Positions 36,690 to 45,985 of a stretch of 64,000 nucleotides of DNA are shown here, piece by piece. Position 1 is the stretch's first letter, and every line of letters begins with the position of its first letter. A program made the position numbers and the translations under genes. Source of the DNA: JADCRZ01 sp037718865 (GTDB lineage Bacteria > Bacteroidota > Bacteroidia > Chitinophagales > Chitinophagaceae); assembly GCA_037718865.1 (NCBI GenBank), contig JBBJMP010000009.1, positions 124,001-188,000 on the forward strand, in the 5' to 3' direction. A model generated the notes under the pieces. That model was not told the origin of the DNA. It saw nothing but the letters and a program-made list of their open reading frames with translations, and did no database searches.

Positions 36690-37876
36690 ATGAAATCTAC
36701 CAACACTTTTGGCGTGCAGTTTATTGCACGCTCCGGAACCTCCGCATCCGGTCTTTTAAGCATCTACGTACGCATCACCGTAAACAAAAAGCGCCTTGAA
36801 ATTTCTTTAAAGAAAACTGTTGATCCCCAGTTGTGGAACGCAAAAGCCCGTCGCGTCCGGGGAACCAGGGAGGAAAAACGAAAACTAAACAACTACATTG
36901 GTGATGTCCGTTTTAAACTGATGGAGTGTTATCGGGAACTGCAGCTGGCGCATAAGCCGATTACCCCGGAAAGTATCAAAGCGCTTTTCTTAGGTGAAGG
37001 AACCGCAGAGCATACACTATGTTCACTTATACAGTATCACAACGTGAATATGAAAGAGGTTCTGGTGCCCGGTACGCTGAAAAACAAACAGGGTAAAGCT
37101 GATATGTATTGTCTGAACTCAATTACCAGTTCATCACTGAATTCGAGTTCTTTCTCAGGCGGCATGCACCGCTACAGGTCAACAGACCGCTAACTAATAA
37201 CGGGGTTATGAAGCACATGGAGCGGTTCCGGAAAATGGTAACGCTGGCCGCTAAGTTGGAGTGGATTCCCAAAGACCCGCTTGTTCAGTATAGCCTGCGC
37301 TTCCAAATAGTAGACAAGCCCTTCTTGACTACTCTGGAACTATCCACTGTAGAAGAAATCGAACTGTCTGTGCACAAGCTCAATCTTGCCCGCGACTTAT
37401 TTGTATTCAATTGTTATACCGGGCTTTCCTATATTGACCTGATGCATCTTGCCCCTTCTCATATTGCCCTGGGCGAAGATGGGGAATACTGGATTAAAAC
37501 GGCCCGCCGGAAAACGGATACCCGTGTTCATGTGCCGCTTCTTCCCAAGGCAAAAGTATTAGTGGATAAATACAGCAATGATCCGAGAGCGGTTACAAGA
37601 GGCGCCGCTTTTCCTTATCTATGTAATCAAAAGATCAATGCTTACTTAAAAGAGATCGCACTTGCTTGTGTAATCAAAAAGCACGTTTCCTTTCATATGG
37701 CCCGGCACACCTTTGCCACCACTGTTACCTTAACCAATGGCGTTCCAATAGAAACCGTAAGCAAAATGCTGGGACATGCCAAGCTATCCACAACACAGAT
37801 TTATGCCCGTGTTTTAGAGAAGAAGGTGAGTGAGGATATGCTGCAGTTACGTAAAAGGTTAAGCATCAAAGAATGA
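36690..37876 (+). pseudogene. Tyrosine integrase of Bacteroidetes mobile elements, broken by a frameshift/small deletion
   Basis: Two overlapping frames together encode one phage-integrase-family recombinase. Frame A (36690-37193) supplies the arm-type N-terminus (MKSTNTFGVQFIARSG) and part of the core-binding domain, up to LVPGTLKNK. Frame B (continuing to 37876) resumes at LNYQFITEFEFFLRR and has the catalytic domain: CYTGLSYIDLMHL, HMARHTFATT (HxxR), LGHAKLSTTQIYARV (catalytic Tyr). Near 37080-37110 the frame shifts, and roughly 20 residues expected between GTLKN and LNYQF are missing. So this is a deletion with frame change, not a simple sequencing slip. It lies beside tRNA-Pro and presumably once integrated the element. 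Confidence 0.85.
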
Positions 37877-37906
37877 TTATTTTCAAACAGTATAAACTTT
37901 TTTATC

Positions 37907-38941
37907 ATGGCTAACAATTCAGCAGAAGGTTCTCTTTTCCAATCGATTAAAACACTCATTGAAGAGGCCCGTAAGCAGATCGTTCGGAATGTGAATACAA
38001 CAATGGTATTTACTTACTTCCAAATCGGAAAAATGATTGTGGAAGAGCGGCAAGGCGGGGAGCAACGAGCTGCTTATGCTAAAGAAACCATTACCTCATT
38101 AAGCGAGCAGTTAACGGCTGAATATGGAAAGGGTTACTCTACCTCCAACCTGGAATATTTTCGCCAGTTTTATTTAACATATCAGGCTTCAATTTCCCAA
38201 ACAGTGTTTGGGAAATCTGATCTGCCACAGGCTTTGGATGATTTTTCAAAACAGTTTACATTAAGTTGGTCGCACTATATTCAGTTGCTTAAGGTTAAGG
38301 ATGAAAAGGAACGTAGGTTTTATGAAATAGAGGCCTATAAAAATAACTGGTCTTTACGGGAGATGCAGCGGCAAATCAATGCAGCGTTGTTTGAAAGGCT
38401 GTCGTTAAGTAAAGACAAAGAAGGCGTAACAAAATTGGCCCAGGAAGGGCAGATTGTTGAAGCGCCTACCGACGTTTTAAAAAGCCATTATGTATTGGAG
38501 TTTCTGGATTTAAAAGAAGACAACCGTTACTCAGAAAGTGACCTGCAAACAGCCATCATTAACAAGCTGGAGCACTTTATGCTGGAACTGGGTAAGGGTT
38601 TCTTGTTTGAGGGACGGCAGCGGCGTTTCACCTTCGAAGGCGACTCCTTTTATGTAGACTTGGTGTTTTACAACCGGCTGCTAAAATGCTTTGTATTGAT
38701 GGATTTGAAAATTGGAAAATTAGCCCATCAGGACATCGGGCAAATGCAGATGTACGTCAACTATTATGACCGGAAAATAAAGGCCCCGGACGAACATCCG
38801 ACGATTGGCATTGTGCTGTGCAAAGAGGAAAATAAAGCGGTGGTGGAGTTCACTTTACCGGAGGATAACAAGACCATCTTCGCCAAAGAATACCAGCTCT
38901 ATCTGCCCAGTAAAGAAGACTTGAAAAAGCAGTTGAAGTAA
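37907..38941 (+). CDS. YhcG-type PDDEXK nuclease (DUF1016)
   Basis: 344 residues. The N-terminal DUF1016 winged-helix region (LIEEARKQIVRNVNTTMVFTYFQIGKMIVEER, residues ~12-50; YGKGYSTSNLEYFRQFYLTY) is followed by a PDDEXK-like nuclease domain. Its core is FEGRQRRFTFEGDSFYVDLVFYNRLLKCFVLMDLKIGKL (Asp...Asp-x-Lys) and continues to DIGQMQMYVNYYD. These proteins are widespread on mobile islands, sometimes near restriction or defence genes; their substrate is not established. It lies 30 bp after the broken integrase. Confidence 0.92.
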   Translation: MANNSAEGSLFQSIKTLIEEARKQIVRNVNTTMVFTYFQIGKMIVEERQGGEQRAAYAKETITSLSEQLTAEYGKGYSTSNLEYFRQFYLTYQASISQTVFGKSDLPQALDDFSKQFTLSWSHYIQLLKVKDEKERRFYEIEAYKNNWSLREMQRQINAALFERLSLSKDKEGVTKLAQEGQIVEAPTDVLKSHYVLEFLDLKEDNRYSESDLQTAIINKLEHFMLELGKGFLFEGRQRRFTFEGDSFYVDLVFYNRLLKCFVLMDLKIGKLAHQDIGQMQMYVNYYDRKIKAPDEHPTIGIVLCKEENKAVVEFTLPEDNKTIFAKEYQLYLPSKEDLKKQLK

Positions 38942-39741
38942 CCATTCAAATCATGAAATTTGAAGCGGTGAACAGAGCATATTGCGTATACCATTAGTGA
39001 AAGTAAGAATGTAATAGGTCATCAGAGGTTTGCCTGTCTGTAAATCTCCGATGATTCGCTAAAATGAGGATGATGAAGCGTATGATTTTGTGTGTCAGGG
39101 CAAGGCAACAGACATAACGAAGTGCCACAAAAGATTGTGGCATGTACTTAAAAATATCAGGGATAAAAAAAGCAACCTGATGAATTTTGGCACCTGTTTC
39201 AAGGGCATTCCTTCTCCGATTTCAGGAAAAAATTAACGGCAAAAATATGCCTTATTTTTTCTTTTCATCCGCCTCTTTACAAGCAACAAAAAGGAGTAAA
39301 TAAACGGGAACAAGTTACAGTCTTTGAAGGCTGCTTCGCCTTTCTTTTCTACCCATGTTTGACGCAAAACTTACTGTGTAAAAATAGATTGCCTCTGCCA
39401 GAAGGACATGCCCATTTTCTTGTTTTAAACTTTCTTTCCTTCTATAAAAAGAGCCAGAATTTAATAGAAAATCATGCTGCTATTCACCGCTACTTAGACC
39501 TCGTTATGATTGGCCTTAAGCTATATGGTAAGCCTTCAGTTGGTTCCATAAACACAAAGACCAGCGTCTTCTATACCAGCAGCATAAGGGCATATACGAA
39601 TTTTTGAGGTATACTCAAATGCAGGAACGAAAGCAAAGCCTGAAAAGAGGAAGACATTTTTGAATGTAGGGAGCCAGCTATGTTTTGGCCCGGCCAAAAC
39701 CTTTTTCATCCTCATGCTGACGCATTCAAAAAAGAGGGCGG
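38942..39741. other. Non-coding stretch upstream of the mobilization genes
   Basis: 800 bp without a convincing gene; an 82-codon plus-strand ORF at 39359 has no family features. Its right end holds several short perfect inverted repeats, annotated separately as a candidate oriT. Confidence 0.5.
39603..39700. other. Candidate origin of transfer (clustered hairpins before mobC/relaxase)
   Basis: Three perfect inverted repeats lie within 100 bp: TTTGAG/CTCAAA (39603-39619), ACATT/AATGT (39654-39667) and GTTTTGGCC/GGCCAAAAC (39682-39700, 1-nt loop). They end 42 bp before the MobC-like frame. Relaxase nick sites of MOBP elements commonly lie directly upstream of mobC, flanked by such hairpins. 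I cannot identify a nic sequence. Confidence 0.45.
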
Positions 39742-40185
39742 GTGAAAAGAAAAAAACTTCAGGTGTTTTTTACAATACGTGTAAATGAAATTGTGATGGA
39801 CGAAATTAAAACAACACAGGCAAAGGCGTCCCGTAAGGGAGGGCGGCCTAAAAAAATTGTCAAGTTTGATCAGAAGTTAACTGTAATGTGTACCCTGATT
39901 GAACGAAAAGTAATTGAATCCAAAGCAAAAGCAGCACTGCTTTCTGTTTCCGAATTCTTACGAAAAACAGGAATAGGTGGAAAAATTGACAGGCAGCAAA
40001 AAGTATTACCCAAAGAAGTTTTAGCCTTCACCGCTACCATTAATCACATGGCGGCTAACCTCAATCAGATTGCTAAAAAACGCAATGGCATTGAAGAATT
40101 AAATGCACTGGAACGGGCCGAACTGCAATACTTCTCCGGTCAGTTCAAACAAATTGCTAAAGACATTAAAACATACCTGCAATGA
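39742..40185 (+). CDS. MobC-like relaxosome accessory protein
   Basis: 147 residues, or 129 if translation starts at the in-frame ATG at 39796 (MDEIKTTQAKASRKGGRPKK), which resembles relatives. A basic N-terminus is followed by a ribbon-helix-helix-like segment (FDQKLTVMCTLIERKVIESKAKAALLSVSEFLRKTGIGGKI) and a C-terminal helical part (FTATINHMAANLNQIAKKRN) characteristic of MobC/BmgB-type proteins. These bind oriT and assist the relaxase. Its stop codon overlaps the relaxase start by 4 bp, implying translational coupling. Confidence 0.88.
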   Translation: MKRKKLQVFFTIRVNEIVMDEIKTTQAKASRKGGRPKKIVKFDQKLTVMCTLIERKVIESKAKAALLSVSEFLRKTGIGGKIDRQQKVLPKEVLAFTATINHMAANLNQIAKKRNGIEELNALERAELQYFSGQFKQIAKDIKTYLQ

Positions 40186-41156
40186 TCGGCAAAATCTCCA
40201 CCGGAAAATCCTTCCGAGGCTGCCTGAGTTATTGCCTGGAAGATAAGGCGCTGAAACACTCGGAGGAAGTGGCTTTGAAGAACAGGGCCGAAGTACTTTT
40301 TTACAACCAATGCTTCGGAAACAAAGAGGAATTAATCCAGCAGTTTAATGAGGTTCGGCTGCTTAATCAAAAGGCGTCGAAGCCTGTGATGCATATTACG
40401 CTAAGCCTCGCGCCGGGTGAGCAATTACGAAAAGATAAATTAGAGGAACTATGTGAGGCTTGTGCCAGTGAAATGGGCTTCCAGAACAATCAGTACATCG
40501 CCATAGCACACCGGGATACGGATCACCAGCACCTGCACCTGGTGGCCAACCGGAATGGTTTTGATGGGAAGACCGTATCGGACAGCAACAGCTATAAAAA
40601 GATGGCTGCTTACTGCCGGCAAATGGAATTTAAATATGGACTCAAACAAGTGCTGTCCCCAAGGCGCTATATATCCAAAGAACAACGGCAAATCCCGAGG
40701 CTGGATCAGCGAAAAGAAAGGCTTAAAGAAAACATCCGGCAGTGCCTTTCTACTGCTCAATCATATCCTCATTTTGAAGCCACCATGAAGGAACGAGGCT
40801 ACCAAGTTCTAAGGGGTAGAGGCATCTCTTTTCTTGACGATAAAAATGTAAAGGTTAAAGGCAGTGAAATAGGTTATTCCTTAATGCGTATAGAACAAAT
40901 CTTATCCAGCAAATCTGTTCTTCAACAGGAGCATAAAACAGTTGAAAAAGATAGCCTGAATAGCGAGAAAAATATGGGCAGCCCGCTTCGAAAAGATTTT
41001 AATCAGCAAGCGCAAACGCCGGAATATGAACAACAGAAAAACGGTATAGTCAAAACCTTAGAGATGTTGCTACAACCAGAAATGAATCAGGTAGGAATAG
41101 ATCCCAACAAGGTAAAAAAGAAACGGAAAAAGCAGAAGCGATCTCAGCATTTATGA
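40182..41156 (+). CDS. MOBP-family relaxase
   Basis: 324-residue relaxase that nicks oriT and pilots the DNA strand during conjugative mobilization. Motif I lies in the N-terminal MIGKISTGKSFRGCLSYCLED, and the catalytic tyrosine is probably YCLED or YNQCF. Motif III is clear: HRDTDHQHLHLVANR (HxDxxHxHxV metal site, near residue 115). The C-terminal region is charged and glutamine-rich, without helicase or primase domains. With MobC and the oriT-like hairpins it forms a minimal mobilization module needing a helper conjugation system, as no T4SS genes are present. Confidence 0.93.
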   Translation: MIGKISTGKSFRGCLSYCLEDKALKHSEEVALKNRAEVLFYNQCFGNKEELIQQFNEVRLLNQKASKPVMHITLSLAPGEQLRKDKLEELCEACASEMGFQNNQYIAIAHRDTDHQHLHLVANRNGFDGKTVSDSNSYKKMAAYCRQMEFKYGLKQVLSPRRYISKEQRQIPRLDQRKERLKENIRQCLSTAQSYPHFEATMKERGYQVLRGRGISFLDDKNVKVKGSEIGYSLMRIEQILSSKSVLQQEHKTVEKDSLNSEKNMGSPLRKDFNQQAQTPEYEQQKNGIVKTLEMLLQPEMNQVGIDPNKVKKKRKKQKRSQHL

Positions 41157-41193
41157 AGTCACAAACTCATTTTTAAACACTAAAATTGATTGT

Positions 41194-41607
41194 ATGGAAC
41201 AGGAAGTTATGGAAACCGTGATGCATGATATACTCCGGCAACTAAAAGAATTAGACATCCAGAAAAGAGAACTGCTCCAGCTACATGAAAGTATGGAAGC
41301 ACAGCACCGGATAATTATAAGCATGGAACAAAAACTGGCAAAGATGACTGCTTTGCCTTTTACTTTATCAGACGAGCAGCTAACTTCTTTAAAAGCCGTA
41401 ATAAAGCAAGAGTATGATGTGTTGCGGGTAGACGTAAAAGAGCACCCGGCTACCCTTTTCAATCACAAATATTACACTGTCTTCGGTGATAGGTTTGGTG
41501 CAGAAAAGTTTAAAGTTGTTGTTAATACTGTGATGAAATGGGTGATTATACTCATTGGTTCTCTTTCTTTTATTTCTATCATAAAATTTTTACTGCATTA
41601 TCAATGA
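41194..41607 (+). CDS. Small coiled-coil membrane protein of the mobilization region
   Basis: 137 residues. The N-terminal half is a predicted coiled coil (ETVMHDILRQLKELDIQKRELLQLHESMEAQHRIIISMEQKLAKM). The C-terminus is a single transmembrane helix (WVIILIGSLSFISIIKFLL). There is no enzymatic motif. It lies 37 bp after the relaxase and so probably belongs to the same transcript. Similar small proteins often follow relaxase genes in Bacteroidota elements; the role is not known. Confidence 0.7.
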   Translation: MEQEVMETVMHDILRQLKELDIQKRELLQLHESMEAQHRIIISMEQKLAKMTALPFTLSDEQLTSLKAVIKQEYDVLRVDVKEHPATLFNHKYYTVFGDRFGAEKFKVVVNTVMKWVIILIGSLSFISIIKFLLHYQ

Positions 41608-41924
41608 CGGTAAAAGTATTAGGACTGTGTTCCAGGTTAATGTAGCGTTGTACCTGTATTGTCCGTATACCTTAATTAACGTTTATTTGTCCATTAATCA
41701 TTTTACTTTAAAGGCTGCAGAGTTGAACGATCAAATCTGAACACTTATGTTCAGCCGACTGCGAGAGACTATGGTTGGAAACTGACTGTTTCATATAGAG
41801 CACCTAAATGCTATTAAATTCTTCGTTAATAAGCCTGTTTAATGAAGGTTTAGGCCACTTCTGAACATTTAATTACACCCGTATATCCGCATAATGTAAG
41901 AATTGAATTATATTAAATTATCAC
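41608..41924. other. Non-coding remnant before the IS4 element
   Basis: 317 bp with no ORF, RNA gene or strong repeat that I can recognise. It may be the truncated tail of the mobilizable element or its junction with older DNA. No copy of the tRNA-Pro 3' end is found here. Confidence 0.4.
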
Positions 41925-43343
41925 TGTTGTCCGACTAAAATAGTAAAAATTGGATGTAAAAAAAGGGGATGATTCGTAAGAATCACCCCGAATAGTTTAT
42001 GTTTGAGTTACTACGCTTAAACAATAAACTATGGATGAAATTAAGAAATTTCCCGGACAGCCGGTTTTATCACAAATATTAGATGTAATACCTACTGCGA
42101 TAATAAATGCAGCCAGCAGAAAACACAATTCCAATCGCTACTATAAACGATTACCCTTGCGGGTTCATTTAGTGAGCATGTTGTACGGGGTATTCAGCTA
42201 CTGTAATGGGCTACGGGAGCTGTGCGAAGGCCTTTTAGCCTGTGAAGGAAAGTTGACCCATTTAGGATTGGATAAAGCACCGGCCCGTAGTACATTATCA
42301 GATGCGAATAACAAACGCAGCTATCAGGTCTTTGAAACGATTTATTACGCATTGCTGGGGCAATATCACAGTTTTATCTCGGACAGCCGTTTAAAGGGGT
42401 TAAGCATACGAAAACTAAAAATTATAGACAGTACTACTATACAGCTTTTTAGTGATCTGCTGCGAGGCGTTGGTCGCAATCCGCTGGAAGGAGGCAGGAA
42501 AAAGGGAGGGATTAAGGTACATGCTATGATGGATGCTTTTAGTGGGGTTACGGAGGTTGTCCGTATGACCGAACCCAGGGAGCATGACCGTAAGTTCCTG
42601 TATCATCTCAAGGTGCCTGCTAATAGCTGGCTCGTGTTCGACAAGGCATATAATGCCTATCATCAGTTTGCTAAATGGACAGCCCAGAAGATCTGGTTCG
42701 TAAGCCGCATGAAGGATAATGCTGATTTCCATGTCACCAAAGTGCTGGTTGATAAAACCAGAAAGAAAAAAGCCAAAGGGGTGTTGAAAGAGCAATACAT
42801 AACCGTAGCAGTAAAGCAGAATGGAACCGTGGTACAACGTTTAAAACTTAGGCGGATAACTTATAAAACAGACGAAAACAAGTTATATGTATTCCTCACC
42901 AATAATTTTACTTTGCCAGCATCACAGATAGCTACTATTTACAAAAACCGATGGATGATTGAGTTGCTCTTTAAGCAGCTCAAGCAGAATTTTCCGCTAC
43001 GCTACTTCTGGGGCGAGAGCTCCAACGCTATCAAAATGCAGATCTATTGTGTGCTGATAGCCCAATTACTAATGGTGGTAATCAGGAAGAAAGCCGCTAC
43101 CAAAAAGTCTTTTGCCAATATGATTACAGTTATCCGGTTGCATCTGACGAGTTATGTGGCATTGCTGGAATTTATTAAAGACACCTATAAAGCCTGGAGA
43201 AAAACACACAATGCGTCGTTTGCTTTTTCAACATAAAAAATCTAGGGGAACTACCCCTAATTTTGAAACAGTCAATTTTTACCCTGTAACCTTTGCTAGC
43301 AAAGCGTTACAGACAATTTTAACCCGATTTTAGTCGGACAACA
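41925..43343 (+). mobile_element. IS4-family insertion sequence
   Basis: About 1.42 kb bounded by matching terminal inverted repeats that begin TGTTGTCCGACTAAAAT (left; the right end is its reverse complement at ~43327-43343) and extend imperfectly inward. Just inside the left end, a hairpin with an A-run (41961-41989) looks like a terminator against outward minus-strand transcription. It carries one transposase gene. The flanking bases show no clear target duplication (left tatcac, right atattt). The right end directly abuts a truncated IS91-type gene, so the copy is probably old or rearranged. Confidence 0.9.
42031..43236 (+). CDS. IS4-family DDE transposase
   Basis: 401-residue cut-and-paste transposase. 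The N-terminal segment (MDEIKKFPGQPVLSQILDVI and PLRVHLVSMLYGVFSYCNGLREL) is of the DUF4372 type. The DDE core shows LKIIDSTTIQLFSDLL (first Asp), WLVFDKAYNAYHQF (second Asp) and YKNRWMIELLFKQLKQNF (Y-(2)-R-(3)-E-(6)-K signature with Glu). Length and frame appear intact, so it could be functional. It is the only gene of the element. Confidence 0.94.
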   Translation: MDEIKKFPGQPVLSQILDVIPTAIINAASRKHNSNRYYKRLPLRVHLVSMLYGVFSYCNGLRELCEGLLACEGKLTHLGLDKAPARSTLSDANNKRSYQVFETIYYALLGQYHSFISDSRLKGLSIRKLKIIDSTTIQLFSDLLRGVGRNPLEGGRKKGGIKVHAMMDAFSGVTEVVRMTEPREHDRKFLYHLKVPANSWLVFDKAYNAYHQFAKWTAQKIWFVSRMKDNADFHVTKVLVDKTRKKKAKGVLKEQYITVAVKQNGTVVQRLKLRRITYKTDENKLYVFLTNNFTLPASQIATIYKNRWMIELLFKQLKQNFPLRYFWGESSNAIKMQIYCVLIAQLLMVVIRKKAATKKSFANMITVIRLHLTSYVALLEFIKDTYKAWRKTHNASFAFST

Positions 43344-43778
43344 ATATTTACTTATAAAGATTACGCCGATGGCAAAAAGCAAAAACAAATGACACTAAGC
43401 AACCAGGAATTTGTGCGCCGCTTTGAACAGCATATATTACCAAAGCGGTTTGTAAAGATAAGGCATGGCGGATACCTGGCACACAATGGTAAAAACGTAA
43501 GAGTAGCAGCCATACACCAGCAATTAAATTTGCCCAAACCCATGCCCAAAGTAATAATACCCTTTAGCCTGCAAATGCTGCAGCGAACCGGAACAGATTA
43601 CAGTGTATGCCCAAAATGCAAGGAAGGTAAAATGGAAATAACAGCCAGTTACTTAAACCATAATGGCACATTGGTAAACGTAAAAGATTTACAAAGGCAG
43701 CGGATAAAAAACAGAGACCTCGCCCTAAAAAAGTATATAAAATCCTGTAAGCCTATTGAAAAAACAAAAAAAATATAG
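43344..43778 (+). pseudogene. C-terminal remnant of an IS91-type HUH transposase
   Basis: The open frame entering from the IS4 junction reads FTYKDYADGKKQ, then NQEFVRRFEQHILPKRFVKIRHGGYLAHN, and ends with a zinc-type CPKCKEGKM. This aligns residue by residue with the last ~130 residues of the IS91-type transposase at 53045-54276. Everything upstream, including the HUH catalytic core, has been lost at the IS4 right end. It keeps the intact C-terminal zinc motif that the longer copy has lost by frameshift. Confidence 0.9.
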
Positions 43779-44525
43779 ACACAAAAAGCCGACAAAAACC
43801 AACTGGATTGGGTAAGGGAAAGTGTAAACAAAAAGCAATGCAACGGCTGCCAAAACTTACTAAAAAGCAAAAGTGAAGATGCATAAAGTCTACAAATCCT
43901 CCTAAGGCCGACCGGTGTCGCTGAACAGCGTATAGCCAAAAGCCCCGAAGTCTAACCTTCAGGGCTTTTGTTTTTTATCTTAACCAGCTTTATTTTCCTC
44001 GGGGCTTATCGGCTATACTGCTAAATGTTAAAATCCTGTAAGCCTATTGAAAAAACAAAAAAAATATAGACACAAAAAGCCGACAAAAACCAACTGGATT
44101 GGGTAAGGGAAAGTGTAAACAAAAAGCAATGCAACGGCTGCCAAAACTTACTAAAAAGCAAAAGTGAAGATGCATAAAGTCTACAAATCCTCCTAAGGCC
44201 GACCGGTGTCGCTGAACAGCGTATAGCCAAAAGCCCCGAAGTCTAACCTTCAGGGCTTTTGTTTTTTATCTTAACCAGCTTTATTTTCCTCGGGGCTTAT
44301 CGGCTATACTGCTAAATGTTTAAACAAAAAGCAATGCAACGGCTGCCAAAACTTACTAAAAAGCAAAAGTGAAGATGCATAAAGTCTACAAATCCTCCTA
44401 AGGCCGACCGGTGTCGCTGAACAGCGTATAGCCAAAAGCCCCGAAGTCTAACCTTCAGGGCTTTTGTTTTTTATCTTAACCAGCTTTATTTTCCTCGGGG
44501 CTTATCGGCTATACTGCTAAATGTT
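43739..44525 (+). repeat. Three tandem copies of the IS91-type 3' end (constant right end, variable left ends)
   Basis: Unit 1 is 43739-44029, unit 2 is 44030-44320 (291 bp, matching unit 1), and unit 3 is 44321-44525 (205 bp, matching 43825-44029). All end at the same ...gctaaatgtt, but unit 3 begins 86 bp further in. Each contains a hairpin (GTATAGCCAAAAGCCCC with GGGGCTTATCGGCTATAC) near its right end, like the oriIS region downstream of IS91-type genes. The pattern fits repeated rolling-circle initiation at a fixed origin with variable termination. Confidence 0.9.
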
Positions 44526-44550
44526 GTTGTGCGGTCGTGCTTCTTTTGTA
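44526..44550. repeat. Site A: residual half of a cassette recombination-type site
   Basis: Directly after the last IS91 end lies gttgtgcggtcgtgcttct. It is nearly identical to the right boundary of site D (gttgtgcgttcgtgcttct at 50360). The left arm expected on its other side is missing, replaced by the IS91 copies. Confidence 0.6.
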
Positions 44551-44556
44551 TAGACC

Positions 44557-45903
44557 TTATTCAATTAACTTCTTAAACCCGGATACATTTCTCACCTTAT
44601 CAAAATCTGCGTTATTTAATTCGTCAATGAAAATTGGTTTTGTAAAAACCTCGTTTATATTTTGTTTTGCTCTTTGCAGAAAAGTAATTCCTGCTTTAAT
44701 ATCATTTCCCAAAATTTTCATTCGTCCCAGTTCAAAAAGTATTACCGGTTCTTTTGGATTTTTTGCATGATATGATTGGAGCACTTTTATGGCCTCATCG
44801 TTTCTTTTGAGTTTTTTTAGGATGCGGAATTCGTCATCTACTGCAAAGGTCTTAATATACGGATCGGCTGAATGAATCGTTTGTATGCGTCTTGCCAAAG
44901 GCAATGCATATTTCTCATAGACCGAATCCTGTTCGATGCCCATGAAACTTCCTTCAAGTATATCCAGTAAATGACCTGCATCATTTGCATTATTTGCTAT
45001 TCGCTTTTCATTCAGTTCAATGATTTTATAGACACTGTTACTTGCTAAACTCTGATAGCATTCATACAATGCTTTGTATGTTAAATTGAGACGCATATCT
45101 TTTATGTATATATCGGAAGGTTCCAGCTCCTTTAAAAGAAGGTGGTAGTAATAAACAGCCGAATCATATTTATTTTCAGTTTTATAAACTCCTCCAAGCC
45201 AATAATAAGCATCCATCATCCTGTTATCTCTCGGTTTAATTGTTTTATAATGTTCAATCGCTTTTCGGTAATAAAATTTAGCACTGTCAGAATTATGTTT
45301 GCCCCAACTATAAACGTTTCCAAGTTTCATATAAGCCTGCCCGTATTCAGGATCATATTGAAGTAATCTGTGCAAATAATAAATAGCGCTGTCATTGGCT
45401 GTGCCCATTTGTGTAAATCTGATGGCAAGAAAAATATAATTGCCAACATTATCGGGCTCCATCGCTATTGCCTTTCGCAACAGGTTAAGTGCCCGTAACG
45501 TATCGTGTTCAGTCCATGCTACATCAGACATAACTGAATAAGCATCCCCAGTTTTTGGATTAAAAGTCATTGCCTTTTCAGCATATTTCTTTTCCAATGC
45601 AAGTTTCTTATCGAAATCCTGGTTATCGTAAGTTTTAAATTGGTAAACATGAGCGAGAAATGCGTAACCCGCCGAATAATTAGAATCTTCCTGTATAGCC
45701 AGCTTTAGATAATATTCAGCACTGTCTGCTCCTGCTTTCGTCCACTTCCAGATGCAGTCGTAATAAGCTTTCTTAAAATAGGTGTATGCCTTTTTATTTG
45801 GAGAACCAACCCGGCTGGAATCATTATAATAATTAAATCCCCGTTGAGCAGAAACCATCATTGTGGTGATAGTTAATAAAAGCAGAAGCAATACTTTTCT
45901 CAT
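44557..45903 (-). CDS. Exported TPR-repeat protein (cassette gene 1)
   Basis: 448 residues when started at 45903 (MRKVLLLLLLTITTMMVSAQ, a good signal peptide); the longer frame to 46050 runs into the intercassette repeat and is rejected. The body contains at least six tetratricopeptide-like repeats, e.g. GDAYSVMSDVAWTEHDTLRALNLLRKAIAMEPD and GQAYMKLGNVYSWGKHNSDSAKFYYRKAIEHY. It is probably a periplasmic scaffold for protein-protein contacts. No enzymatic domain is seen. It is the first packet of the minus-strand cassette array, flanked by sites A and B. Confidence 0.85.
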   Translation of the reverse strand: MRKVLLLLLLTITTMMVSAQRGFNYYNDSSRVGSPNKKAYTYFKKAYYDCIWKWTKAGADSAEYYLKLAIQEDSNYSAGYAFLAHVYQFKTYDNQDFDKKLALEKKYAEKAMTFNPKTGDAYSVMSDVAWTEHDTLRALNLLRKAIAMEPDNVGNYIFLAIRFTQMGTANDSAIYYLHRLLQYDPEYGQAYMKLGNVYSWGKHNSDSAKFYYRKAIEHYKTIKPRDNRMMDAYYWLGGVYKTENKYDSAVYYYHLLLKELEPSDIYIKDMRLNLTYKALYECYQSLASNSVYKIIELNEKRIANNANDAGHLLDILEGSFMGIEQDSVYEKYALPLARRIQTIHSADPYIKTFAVDDEFRILKKLKRNDEAIKVLQSYHAKNPKEPVILFELGRMKILGNDIKAGITFLQRAKQNINEVFTKPIFIDELNNADFDKVRNVSGFKKLIE

Positions 45904-45985
45904 GTGTGGTGAGTTTAATGAATTTTGCTCGTCGCTCAGAGAAAATTCGATTTTAAGGAAAGAACTCGCATCACGTCCGCATGTC

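Noticed and set aside
39359..39607. 82-codon ORF before the oriT-like region
   Set aside because: No family resemblance, poor start context and A/T-biased composition; likely chance.
41915..43350. Target-site duplication of the IS4 element
   Set aside because: The bases flanking the inverted repeats do not match; the right side is joined directly to a truncated IS91-type gene.
43649..44230. Two identical minus-strand ORFs starting MAIRCSATPVGL
   Set aside because: They are shadows of the tandem IS91-type 3' end and have no codon or family support.
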